A stretch of 64,000 nucleotides of DNA from Thunnus maccoyii (GCF_910596095.1 NC_056537.1:2828574-2892573); one strand, 5' to 3'. Counted from the stretch's first letter, positions 1 through 10,700 are shown. Translations and numbers: made by a program. Notes: a model not told the origin generated them from the sequence alone.

Positions 1-216
1 CATGAGAGAACTCACAACAGTGATGTTGAAAGATATCGACTTGATTTGACTCATTTGGACGCTGAAGCTTCACATTAGCTTCAGATAAACTTTTAAATAC
101 ATTTTCACACAGAAAGAGGACTGTGGATTTTGTCTCCCATCACTTCCATTGTAAGTGCATTATGAAGGGATCTTCTAATGGTCAGTATGAACAGGAGGAA
201 TGATTATGGCAAGAAA
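1..216 (-). repeat. Dispersed repeat R1, reverse orientation, cut by window edge
   Basis: This segment is the reverse complement of part of the repeat at 19463-19745 (shared blocks around the 'cacttccattgtaagtgc' and 'gaagcttcacattagcttca' motifs). Other copies lie at 8226-8575, 19463-19845 and 31280-31400, with a small piece at 6090-6160. No coding potential is visible. I cannot assign the family by name; it behaves as an interspersed non-coding element. Confidence 0.7.
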
Positions 217-357
217 AACCAATGTCAACTGAAGTTAGTGGTGAGTTCTGAAGCCAAGTTTGTAGGCTGGATTAAAAAGGCCATTAAAATTGAAATTCCC
301 ACCAAAATGGGAACAAGCGTCGATGACCTGGCTCAGCATTTTTGGGCTCTCTGGTGA
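187..357 (+). other. Small 56-codon open frame upstream of the solo 4HB gene
   Basis: An ATG-initiated frame of 56 codons ends in TGA. Its first ten codons lie in repeat R1. The remainder reads as a plausible peptide (GWIKKAIKIEI and SVDDLAQHFWALW are visible) and has a possible splice donor, CTG|GTGAGA, near its end. The frame is kept in unit B (32820-32990), but five substitutions fall within about 16 bp around KMGTSVDD/KMARSVDD. It could be a decayed exon or chance. No family recognised. Confidence 0.15.
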
Positions 358-516
358 GATTTGAAAAGATGTTTTAATGGGAAATATCCTCCTGAGATCA
401 AATGCACCTCTTCAGTTTCAGTTCACAAGATTTTGTTCATTCTGAATTCACTTGGTTTCTGATAAATTCACTTCAGCACAATTCAGTTAGATATGTGTAG
501 GTCAAGGTTTTCTTCA

Positions 517-526
517 TTTCAGTTTC
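517..526 (-). promoter_or_regulatory. IRF-type GAAACTGAAA motif upstream of the solo 4HB coding exon
   Basis: TTTCAGTTTC, whose reverse complement is GAAACTGAAA, fits the IRF consensus GAAANNGAAA. It lies about 80 bp before the splice acceptor of the coding exon, so it is probably intronic. A similar CAGTTTCAGTT block occurs near 412-423. The region is rich in 'cagttt' words, so chance is possible. The motif is conserved in unit B. Confidence 0.25.
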
Positions 527-610
527 AGTTTAACTCAATCTGGTTCACTTGACTGTGACTCCATTTGATTTCATTTCAAGCTAACTATCTGTCTGTCTCT
601 ACAGCTAATC

Positions 611-1456
611 ATGGATACAATAGAACCGATATTGGGCCTTTGTAAAACTATCCTCGACTTGGTTGAGAAGACGAAGACCAATAAGGAGCGCTGCCAACGA
701 CTTGCGCAGAGAGTCAAAGACCTGGAGGAACTGGTTCTGACCATCAAACAAAGGCGGCCGGGTCAAATGTCTGACACTGTAACCAACGCTCTGAAGCAAC
801 TCTGCATCACTCTGGAATCAGCCAGGGAACTGATGAGGAAATATTCCCAAACTACTCGTTTTAAGAGTTTCCTGAAGTCCATGTCTCATGAAGACAAATT
901 CTGCAAGGTGAATGAAAGACTGACTGATACCTTCCAGCTCCTGTCTGGCGCTCTGCAGATCGAGCACGGGAACATTTTGTACGAATTGTATGACAATGTT
1001 TCAGGGAGGAGACGGGGTGAAGAGTACTGCAGTGGCCCCACAGACCCTGTGCCTGCCCCCTGCATGTTGCCCTCTGCACCTCCCTGTAGCCCTATACCTT
1101 CCACACCTGTCACCTGCATGACACCCTCTGCATCTGTCTGTAGCCCCGTAACTCCCACACCTGTCACCTGCATGATACCCTCTGCATCTGTCTGTAGCCC
1201 CGTAAGTCCCATGCCTGTCACCTGCATGATACCCTCTGCATCTGTCTGTAGCCCCGTAACTCCCATGCCTGTCTGCTGCTTCATGACCTCCAGGCCTCTC
1301 TGTAGCCCCGTCACTCCCATGCCTGTCCTTCGCATCATTTCTCCAGTCCGTGTCGGCGCTGTGGCTCCCATATGTCTGCCTGTCAATGTGGCCACCATGT
1401 CTGTCACCAGGTCTATCACCTCCATGCCTTTTTCACTACAAAATAATCCACGGTAA
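611..1456 (+). CDS. Solo MLKL-type 4HB (HeLo-like) domain protein with repeat tail, unit A
   Basis: The 281-aa protein starts at an ATG just after a splice acceptor (ctctacag|CTAATCATGG), the same arrangement as MLKL exon 2, so a non-coding first exon probably lies upstream. Residues 1 to about 130 align along their length with the 4HB domain of the neighbouring MLKL (shared MDTI start, NK.RC.R.AQRVK, ITLESA.EL, VNERL.D.FQ.LS.AL). In MLKL this bundle inserts into membranes and permeabilises them during necroptosis. From about residue 140 the protein becomes a Pro/Ser/Thr/Cys/Met-rich tail built of 18-residue repeats, each full unit with two cysteines. No pseudokinase motifs follow before MLKL starts. 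A possible donor at 1016|1017 (GGG|GTGAAG) sits at the homologous position and in the same phase as the MLKL exon 2 donor, so splicing to other exons cannot be excluded. Membrane killing, regulation of MLKL, or dominant interference are all possible; function is inferred. Confidence 0.8.
   Translation: MDTIEPILGLCKTILDLVEKTKTNKERCQRLAQRVKDLEELVLTIKQRRPGQMSDTVTNALKQLCITLESARELMRKYSQTTRFKSFLKSMSHEDKFCKVNERLTDTFQLLSGALQIEHGNILYELYDNVSGRRRGEEYCSGPTDPVPAPCMLPSAPPCSPIPSTPVTCMTPSASVCSPVTPTPVTCMIPSASVCSPVSPMPVTCMIPSASVCSPVTPMPVCCFMTSRPLCSPVTPMPVLRIISPVRVGAVAPICLPVNVATMSVTRSITSMPFSLQNNPR
1052..1321 (+). repeat. In-frame 54-bp coding minisatellite, five units
   Basis: Five consecutive units of exactly 54 bp start at 1052, 1106, 1160, 1214 and 1268. 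The middle three are nearly identical (PVTCMIPSASVCSPVTPM type), and the outer two are degenerate. Each adds 18 residues, so unit number changes protein length without breaking the frame. Unit B has six units. Confidence 0.92.
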
Positions 1457-1674
1457 CAAGTTATGTGGTCAGTGATTCTTTTATTCCTTAAAACAAGACA
1501 AACATGCTGTAAAAACTTCCACTATTTTGCCTGCTGCTGGGGCTGCTTTGCTGAAATTTCGTAGGGGGCGCTATTCAGCCAGTTTGCATCACTGATGGAA
1601 TATTGTCATGTAGACGTGTTCAGGCCGGGACTCTTATCAAACATATAAAGTTTGGTGCAGGCTGGAGCATTTAC

Positions 1675-1680
1675 AATAAA
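1675..1680 (+). terminator. Polyadenylation signal AATAAA for the solo 4HB gene
   Basis: A canonical AATAAA lies 219 bp after the stop codon, well placed to end a short 3' UTR. It supports the solo gene as a separate transcription unit rather than only an alternative exon of MLKL. It is conserved in unit B. Confidence 0.5.
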
Positions 1681-4600
1681 GTTATAGCAACTTCCTCTGT
1701 CATGGTGAAACATCAAATCTCAACGGTGTGAGGATGAGAATTTTCTGCAGGGTGAGACATGTCTGTCTCGCTCACACCTGTGTCATCAAAATCATGCAAG
1801 TTTTGGGTCCATTCACTTGAATTTCAATTAGTAAATTGAAAACCCTTGATGAGTTTGTGTGTAAAACAAATTAATTTCCTAATTTTCATCAAGTCTATTT
1901 TTAGAAAAGTAAAGACTTTTGACCCACATGACCTGGTCAAAGTTTGATTGACATGTGTACTGTCAGGTGTGTAGAGACAATAAGTAACTGCAGCTGGACA
2001 CAGAAAAATACTCATCTATTCGAATGGAGAGTGTGAGTGAACCGCTAGTTGCTCAGGTCCTAATAAAGGAAAAACTGCAGCACAGAGCTACAAATTTTAG
2101 TTTTGATGGTATTTTTCTACAGCAATTTATCACTAAACTGTCACCCTCACTCCATTTTTTCCCTTCCCCTCATAGGTCATCCCCACTACTTAGTTATAAA
2201 TATCAAACCTATAATTATTGTAAAATAAATGATAATAACACCAAACTTCATACAAAGTTTGTATATAATGTACTGTATGTATATGGGCCTTTCTGCTGTA
2301 TCCTACAAAAATGAGCTGCATTAAACCCCCACACCAGTGGCGGCAAGTGACTCAAAAAATTGGGGAGGACAGGAGGAAAACCAACATGGAATCTTACAAC
2401 AAACCGCATCAAACTATATCATTGTCCCCCACCTGATGAAGTCGGAGGGGTGGGGGGCAATTTTATATGCCAATAAAACAATTTGCTTTTAAAAACAAAA
2501 CGCTGCTTCTTTAAAGACATTTAGCATATACATATTGTTTCTAAACAAAGAAGAGCTCATTGTTTGTTTGCTGTCTCTCTTCCTCTGTGTGTCTGTGTCC
2601 TCTTCCCAGGTATCCATGGTGATGGAGGTCACCTGGCTCAGGTCCTATCTGTTCAAGTTCTCCTGATCAGATTTTTCATACACTACATGTTATCAGTCTA
2701 TGTATAATTTTGCCATCCTGTTTGTCTTTAAAGTGAGATATTATTGAATTTATATAGTGACTTTGCTGATGGAAACATCGCTGTTGCTGCTGTAAGAAAC
2801 AATGTTCTCAATTAATTCCTTTTAAAATAGTAATTAAAAACTGAGTTCTTTAGTAATGAAAAAGAACTGATAAGAGTATTGATAAATACTCTTATTTCTT
2901 TCTTCTGGAGTTTCGTTGATTCCACCATTGCAGTCAACATCGCAACATAAAACATCTCTACTGTTATCAGATCATTTTAACACCTGCAGACACAAACGTG
3001 ATGAAAACTGTTGGTTACGTTCCCTTAAGGTGCTGAAAATAATCTGAATCAAGTTGATGAGTGACGGTGAAATTAATCAGCAGCTTCAACCAGGAAACCA
3101 ACCAGAAGAAGAATAAACATGTAACTAACGGCAGGAGATTTTTAACATCTGTTGATTCACAAACAGTCTCAACTCTGTGTATTCATCTTTAACCTGAAGT
3201 GTTCTTTAAGGAAATCTGATCACAGAACAGCAACTCTGAACTCTGGAATAAAAAACCTGGAACAAAAGTCAAATATTAACAGACAGCATGAATCTTTATC
3301 AGCTGGATCATAAAGTCTGATGTGTGTCTTTTATTCCAACAAGGAAATAAAAAGTGCTGAGATGGCATTACTGCAGTCTGTTGTATCTCTGTGATATGTG
3401 CAAAATGGGACAAATAAGTTGTTTGTGGATGAGATAAAGATAAAATTCTAACCATAGCGTCCCTGCAGCTGGCTGGTGGCTACAGCCTGACTATGGGAGG
3501 ATGAGAAAATCAGTTTAAATCCATTCACTATACGCCTGTTTTACCAATGTTTTGTGATTATTATTTTTAATGGCACACGGTGTGTGTGTTTTTTTAAACA
3601 TATTGTAATGATAATAGTCCAGCATTGTGTGAACTAACATCAAATTTTCTTGGGGGAGGAACCCCCCAAATTCTCCCAACCAAAACCCCTGTGGGCCTTT
3701 GAGCATTGCTTTGAACTCTCTGCCAGACAGTTGCAGGTCCAGTTATTCAATCAACTGGATACCATCATAAATCAACAACAATCATATCATATAAGCAAAA
3801 TGGTGCAGAACAAGAAAAAATGCTGCCACTATTGTATTGAATATATCCTTCTTCTTTTCCCAGCAGCCTCAGACTTTTTCCTCGGTAGGCTGCTCTTGTT
3901 TCCTGTTGGAACAATTAATAAGAATGCTTCTTGTTTGCCACCAAATTACTGCTTACTGATTGGCTGCTGTTTGTGATCAATAACAAGACCTAATTAAAGT
4001 TTGAATGCCAAATTTCTAATCGTCAAATTTGTTTAAAACTAAATATAATTTAATTTAAATTCATATAAGCTTTGAGGCACTGTGCTTTTTAAATATTAGC
4101 AGCCAATCACTGAAAAGGTCTTTGAATTGTTGCCTCAATACTACTTAACATAAAACAATCATTTTGATTGGTCTGTGGTACCCAGGAAGTGTGTAGCAAA
4201 ACCTTCAAGTTCATCAGGTCAGGCAAATCGCTTGGTATGCGCTGTGACATATCGAATTTTACTTTTGCATAATAAGGGTGCTAAACCAAAAACAGACTAT
4301 TTAACAATTTGCAGAACTGTATTATGATGAAGTGTTTTAGGAAATCTTTTAATTATAGTAGACATATTTGCCAAATACATATTGTTTTTTTGTGAATAAG
4401 TGTTTGAAGCAAACCATTTTGTCAAACGGTGTTTAGCGAAATGGGACAAGAATGTCAGCTAAACTGGGACAGTTGTTTAAGTGTTAATATTTGCAATAAG
4501 ACTGTGACGCTGGGCTAAAGTACATTAGCCTAGCCATAATGTACTAGGCTAAAGTACATTAGCCTAGCCATACTGTACATTAGCCTAGGCTAATGTAGTA

Positions 4601-5271
4601 ATAACAGCTGATCAGAGTTTATTCATTCACGCTAGCTCTGTTCACTTGCTAGCTCGGAACAGTTTAGTAGCCTAAAACTAACATTTTGTAAAACTATTTA
4701 TTACAGACATGGCACCAAGGAGACAGACGGGAAAGAAAAGACAGGGAGAGAATGTCGAGGTAAAATAAAATCAGCAGAGAGAGGACATGATGGAGGGTGC
4801 CTTTAAAGAATATAGGGAGGCATCATTTGTTAATTATTTTTGTATTCATACAACACCTGATTCCCTATTTTACTCTGTATTCTCTGTATTACTATGTTCA
4901 ATTGTACTATATGATATATGTTCAAATAAAAAAATATTTGAAGTGAAAATGAATGTCTCAATTTACCTCACCAGTTGTCCCATTTTACCTGAACATGCCA
5001 ACAACGTGAGAGAAGGGGTCTTGGTGTGTTTGAAGGTCTGTAAAAACAAGTGTTCTTCTAAACAAGTATACTTTACTACATCATTTCAAAACAGAAATAC
5101 TGCAGAGATCCGTGATAACTTATGAAAACATCAGTGGAGTGAGGAACCAGCTATTCGCATGGTCTCCTGGTAATTCTACCAAAAAATGTCCTAAATGACC
5201 TGATTCCACTTAACTCCCGGAGATAAACAGGAAATTATGAGCTAAGGGAGGAGCTGAAAGCAAAAGAAGTC
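1681..5271. other. Intergenic region between solo 4HB gene and MLKL
   Basis: No convincing gene is seen in 3.6 kb. Open frames at 2024-2314, 3650-3976 and 4787-5125 have low-complexity composition and no recognisable domains. A short MAPRRQTGKKRQGENVE frame (4709-4759) lies between an acceptor (ttattacag) and a donor (gag|gtaaaa) and may be a relic transposon exon. No residual pseudokinase exons are recognisable. Confidence 0.5.
4576..4597. repeat. 22-bp perfect palindrome within short direct repeats
   Basis: A perfect palindrome centred on CCTAGG, TACATTAGCCTAGGCTAATGTA with arms read from 4576 to 4597, lies at the end of several imperfect copies of 'aaagtacattagcctagcca' between about 4517 and 4585. 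It is kept in unit B at 37241-37262. It may be the core of a small inverted-repeat element. Confidence 0.7.
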
Positions 5272-5285
5272 AGTTTCACTTTGTC
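5272..5285 (+). promoter_or_regulatory. ISRE-like element upstream of MLKL, unit A
   Basis: AGTTTCACTTTGTC matches the interferon-stimulated response element (AGTTTCNNTTTCNC) except at one or two core positions. It lies about 65 bp before a splice donor that probably ends the non-coding first exon, so it would be promoter-proximal. Mammalian MLKL is interferon-inducible, so a functional site is plausible, but the motif is imperfect. It is identical in unit B. Confidence 0.4.
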
Positions 5286-5289
5286 CTAG

Positions 5290-5350
5290 CGCGCTCAAAA
5301 CCTGCATACCTGGTTCGAGACGGACAGCTCTCACTGACTTCAACTTTCAG
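5290..5350 (+). other. mlkl: Probable non-coding exon 1 of MLKL (5' end uncertain)
   Basis: The coding exon of MLKL begins seven bases after an acceptor, so an upstream non-coding exon is needed. The best candidate ends at the strong donor TTTCAG|GTAAATAA (5350|5351), just after the ISRE-like motif. The transcription start is guessed. Confidence 0.4.
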
Positions 5351-5400
5351 GTAAATAATCTTTGTTTTTCCATCATAGCTAAACTAAACTCACAGCCTGG

Positions 5401-5853
5401 TCGCCAGAGTAAAACGTTGGCAGTTTACGTTTCTGCAAACCACAGAAACGTTGAATATCTACGTTTCAATACATGTAATACATAGGATATTAACATTTCA
5501 ACAATACGTATCATATCAAAATGTCAACAATACGTATTATCTCAGCATTTCTACAAAACGTATCATCTCAACATTTCTAAAGTGGCGTACGTAGCTCACA
5601 TGCGGTATATGAGCTGACATTCCTGTTAGGAGGAGGAGGGGTTGGTGGATGATTAGTAAGTTTGTCAGGAAGAAAGTTGGAATCACCAAGTGGTCTTTGT
5701 GCTTAAACCTAAACAGAACTTAACCACAGCGCTGTCACGCCATATAACATCATTATTCAACGGGTAGAAATGTTACTATGCTACGTATGTAGAAATGCTG
5801 ATAAGATACTGTGGTTTGCAGAAACGTTCAATGCCAACGTTTTCCTCTGGCGA
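5401..5853. mobile_element. 453-bp MITE with 45-bp terminal inverted repeats in MLKL intron 1
   Basis: The left end (5401-5445, TCGCCAGAG..AAAACGTTGGCA..TTTCTGCAAACCACAG) is an imperfect inverted copy of the right end (5809-5853). The interior is non-coding and rich in ACGTAT words. Exact ends and target duplication are unclear, so the superfamily is not assigned. It sits 50 bp after the probable exon 1 donor. Confidence 0.75.
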
Positions 5854-6089
5854 TAAGGTCGCAACTCCGCAGCTTACGGCTCTTCTTGAGTCCTCTTGTT
5901 GATTCTGTGAGCAGGTTAGTGTGCTGCAGAGTCAGCATGTAGATCAGTAGCGCAGGAAGTCATTTCTCTACATGTTACAACAAGTTTCGCTTTCGCTCTA
6001 TAAATAAATCTGAAGACAAATAAGAAAAATGCTGAAAATTTTATTTATTTTATTTTATTTTATTTTAGATTTGAGTTTTGTAGAATATT

Positions 6090-6160
6090 TACAGTCTTTT
6101 TAGCATCAAATTCCCTCTTTGTGTTTCCTCGGACAGTGTTTCCCAGTTGAGCTGCAGTGA
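6090..6160 (+). repeat. Fragment of dispersed repeat R1
   Basis: The block 'acagtctttttagcatcaaattccctctttgtgtttcctcgg' matches the 3' part of the R1 copy at 8226-8575. It follows an (ATTTT)n microsatellite at about 6037-6066. The rest of MLKL intron 1 (5854-7696) shows nothing coding. Confidence 0.6.
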
Positions 6161-7702
6161 AAAACCACTAGCCTCCTTTTTTGCGTGAAATAAGGAGACC
6201 ATCAGCCATTCAAGGATCTAAAAATATATCAGCCACTTCCTGTGGAAAACAAAAGAACATCAAAAAAAATGAAAGTAAAAATAATGGACAAATACAGCCC
6301 TTTTTTCCAGTATATACTTCACTCATAAAATAATGCAAAGGGTTTTCTAATTCTTCAAATACAGAGAGTGTGTTTTTAAAGCATTTTAATATCAGCTTTA
6401 CTATCCAAGTATGTTTATTTCAATTTCTTGGTAGTAACAAATTTGCAAAACTTTTCATATACAACATATTAAAAAGAAACTCCTGAGAACTCCTGAAATT
6501 TTACTCCACTTGATGTTTCACTTCATTTTTTATCAGCTCAGTTCATCTGAGTGCCCTTAAAGTCACTATGATTAAATTCATGTCAGCCCGGTTCAATACA
6601 GAGCCAGCTGCTGGTAATTACAGTGAGCCTGTTATGTTGTTTAAAACAGCTGTTATACAACTTTCTGTTGAACAGGTTTGTGGACAATCCAGCGTAACTG
6701 GGACTGTGTGAGAGAAAGTCTCAGGAAATGAGTCTCTATAGCCTTTAAACTATCTGGTTCAATATGTTGAACAGCCACAGGTGTCAGAGATGAGACATTA
6801 ACTGTTTTCCAGTCTATTTATTAAATGTTGTCATCACCATTCAGAATCATTGATGGCATAATACCACAAAGGTTAAGTTACATTGTGTGTTTCGATGAAG
6901 TTCCTGACCATGTCCCAGTGGTTGCCCAGGTCTTTATTAAAGTCTTTGCATTGACTTATTGTGCAGCAGGATGGTTTGTGCTCTTTCCAGTTAATCAAAC
7001 CTATGCTTGTGGCTGAGATGATTATTAAGAATGACATTTTCTGGCCCAGCAGACATATGACAGGACAAACCGGATAATTGATAAAGATTTGATTCATAAA
7101 TGAAACTAACTTGAAGCAGCAAGTTTTCACTTGTGGACATTTCTACAAAAGTTGTAATAAAGAACCTCTGATCCCACAACCATGCCGACATTGGGACATC
7201 AGGCATAATCTGGATAATTGTCCTTGATTTGAAAGTATAATGGAAGTTACATAAGCTCTGCACAGAGTTTTATTCTGAATTATCTTATATCTTACACATT
7301 TAGAGGATTTGAATGCTGATTTACATATATTTTCCTACTCTGTGCTTGTTAACGATACATTCAAATCCTGCTCTCATGCAACTAGATGAAAGCAAATAAA
7401 ATGAAAACAATCTTCATGATTTGATTGCGCAAACCAACAAAATACACCTGCAGGTACCAACACTTTTAGAGGCATATTTTTTCACTTGGGACAGAGCCAG
7501 GCAGCTGTTTCCTCCTGCTGTCAGTCTTAATATTAAACTTGAACACTTTCTCAGACAAAAAAATGTCAATTTAACTTAGTTCAATTTAATTCAGTTTGGT
7601 TCAGATTATTTGAGTTGACTGGGACTCGTTTAAACTGGAATTATTTTGCATTCAGCTTTGTTTTATAATTTCTTTGTGTCTTCTCTGTCGCTCCAGCTGG
7701 TC

Positions 7703-10700
7703 ATGGACACCATAAAAAACATCCTGTCCATTGCATCAAAGATCTACACCCTGGTTGAAAATGTTAAGGCCAATAAGAAGCGCTGCCACCGTGTCGCCCA
7801 GCGAGTCAAAGCCCTGGGCGAGCTGGTGGGGTCCATCAAAGAGGGGAAGGAGATGGTTTTAGAAAAGGCTCTAAAGGAACTCGCCATCACTCTGGAATCA
7901 GCACAGGAGCTCATCGAGAAATACACCTTGGCCAACTGGATGGAGTGCATCCTAAAATATCGGAGCCATGGAGACGAGTTCAACAGTGTGAACGAACGCC
8001 TTGACGACGCCTTCCAGGTTCTGTCTGTAGCTCTGAAGGTTGAGCAGGGGAACATGGTTTGCCAGATTTTTGATATGGCACAGGACAAGGTGGACGGGTG
8101 GACGGATGATGCAGAGCTGAAGAAATGTGAGGGAAACTGGTTTTGGCTTTGCCTTTGTAGAGTAGATTAAGCAAAAGTCAGATGGTCCATATGAGCCTAA
8201 ATTTGATTTTTTAGTTTTAATCTTAAAGGACAGGTTCACCGTTTTTTCAAGTGTGTCTTAAAACAACAGTCAGTTGTCCACATGAACAGTGAAAGAGGTT
8301 TTCCTCGCTGTAATCACTCCTCCTGTTCATACTGGATATTAAAAGATCCTTCAAATGTGCTTTCAGTGTAAGTGATGGAGGCCAAAATCCACAGTGTGTC
8401 CACACAGTCATTTAAAAGTTGATGTGAAGCTTATATTCAGCTTCAGCAGTCTGAGTTAGTCATATCAAGTGGACATCTGACACATTTACAGTCTTTTTAG
8501 CATCAAATTCCCTCTTTGTGTTTCCTCGGACAGTGTTTCCCTGTTGAGTTGCAGGTGGAAGTATAGTAACAAAAACCCAAAGATATTCAGTTTACTCTCT
8601 GAGAGGACTAAAGGAACCAAAAAATATTCATATGTAAGAAGCTGGAACAAGAGAAATTTAGCATTTTTTTTTCATAAAAAATGACTCCGAGCCATAAATC
8701 GATTATACAAACAGTTGGCGATTAATTTTCTGTCAATCTACTAATCGATTAATCGATCATTGCAGCTCTAAAAAGCCTAATTGAAGTCTGTTTCTTACTG
8801 TAACCAGACCTGACTAACATAAAGATATGAGTTCAGTGTTTTCTAAATTGATGTTATTTCATAAGATCGAAGAGTAGAAGAGTAGAGAGGTTGGATTGGA
8901 TTCAGAGTCTGGTTGTCTTTGTATAATCAGTGTTTGTGTGTTCCTCAGTGATCCTGGACCACATGAAGGAGCAGAAGGAGAAAACGGACGCCATGCTGAT
9001 CAACGTGATAAAATTCATGGAGATGTGTGAGTACACTAAATCTCTTAAAGGGGTCATATTCTGCACATTTCTAGGTCTGTATTTATATTCTGGGGCTCAG
9101 TTAAAAACTCCTTATTTATCTTATTCTTTTTTCTTTTTTTTTTTCTTTTTTTTTTTAAAAAAAGGTATTATTTTTAAACACAAGCCAATTTTTTCAATAA
9201 AAAATAAATAAACAAATGTTTTTAAAATTATTAGAATTTTTATTATATGTGTGCACATGTGTATGTGAGTTACTGCCGAACACAAATATTATGAATGAAT
9301 AATAGGAATTGAACCAATACATTAACACTTTTTTAAGAAATAAGGAAACATCAAACAATTTTATTTAAATTAGTAATAAAAATATATAAATTCTTAAATT
9401 GATTTTTTCTCATGTTAGAGATAATAGAAGCCATGAAAATAGTTGTAGGGGCAGCAAAAGTGGAATAGAAGCTGAAGCATTAATCAGAGTAGTATTAGTA
9501 TTTCTAATTATTATTATTTATCTGTAAATAAATGTTGAATTATGTTCCATTCATTTCTTTCCCTCCTCGAGCTTCAGTTGCTGATTGTAGACGCAGTGAG
9601 TCAGTTTGCTTTGCTTCGATTCGCAATATAAAAAAAAACTATTAAAGTCTTAAAACTAGGCTTTGAGACAGAATCCATCTTCCAGACCATAAGATGGAGG
9701 ATGGACCTGTAATAGCTGATGTTGCAGCTATCCAGTGGTGCAAATTTCTAACAAATTTGCATTTTCTCAGATTATCCAAATGATACGGAGACAACGTGGG
9801 TGTTTTGGGTCAGTTGCCCACTTTGCCTGCTTGATAATCCAGCCTTGCTTGTAACTTTGTTTTTTACAGTGAACAAGCCCAGCCCCAGTGATGAGGATAT
9901 CCGTCTGATCAAACCAGAGGAGCTGGAGTACCCCAAAGAGAAAATCGCGAAAACATCAAACTCAGAGATTTACAAAGGACAGTACCGCGGATTCACAGTG
10001 GCCATCAAGCGATACAGCAACCCTGTGAACACCTCCCCAAGGTAGAGAATAATACCAGTGTGGCTTTATTTTTAATTCTATTTAATTTACACCAGTATTT
10101 CAATTGACAACTCTGCCTCCTTTAGAGCCGAAAGCTCTATCACTAGCACTATCTCTTCTTCTGCAATGTGTCAGTGGTGGAATGTAACCAAGTACATTTA
10201 CTCAAATACTGTACAGTTTTGAGAGACTTGTACTTTATTTGGGCGTTTCTTTCTTTCTATTTACTCCACTACATTTATCTCACAGTTGAAGTTGCTTTCC
10301 AGATCAATATTTTATAAGTAAATTACATGATGTGTTGTTATAGAGGCAATAACAGTAGCTGCATTAAAATGCAATTAACATGTATACGTCAGTGAATATT
10401 AATATTCCAATGATGTATACCATTATATATGATAAATATAACACTCTAAATGTGGTTGAAAAATTTTACTTTTAATACTTCAAGTACATTTTGCTGCCAA
10501 TACTTTGTAACTGTACTTTTACTTCATTTTAAATGCAGGACTTTTACTTGTAATGGAGTATTTTTTCATTGTGGTATTGCTAACTAAAAGATCTCAGCAC
10601 TTCTTTAACCACTGGCAGGATTGTACCTATCGGTGTTCCAAAAATCCATTAAAAGACAAACTTCTGCACTGAATAACACAGTCAAATGCAGATTAATTGC

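Noticed and set aside
886-1425. 179-codon minus-strand frame across the solo 4HB gene (and 3519-type equivalent in unit B at 33519-34112)
   Set aside because: It is antisense to the coding minisatellite; any frame over 54-bp units without stops repeats indefinitely. It has no splice or domain support.
2024-2314. 96-codon frame between solo 4HB gene and MLKL (34711-35001 in unit B)
   Set aside because: Composition becomes Tyr/Asn/Lys-rich AT translation, with no domain and no conserved splice context. Conservation only reflects recent duplication.
4787-5125. 112-codon frame before MLKL (37452-37790 in unit B)
   Set aside because: It looks like translated AT-rich intergenic sequence. The changes between units are not biased to silent sites (for example E/K, C/S and P/S replacements).
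7646-7702. N-terminal extension of MLKL upstream of MDTIKN
   Set aside because: This stretch is intron sequence before a clear acceptor (gctccag|CTGGTCATGG), and its first codon is not ATG. Known MLKL proteins begin at the bundle.
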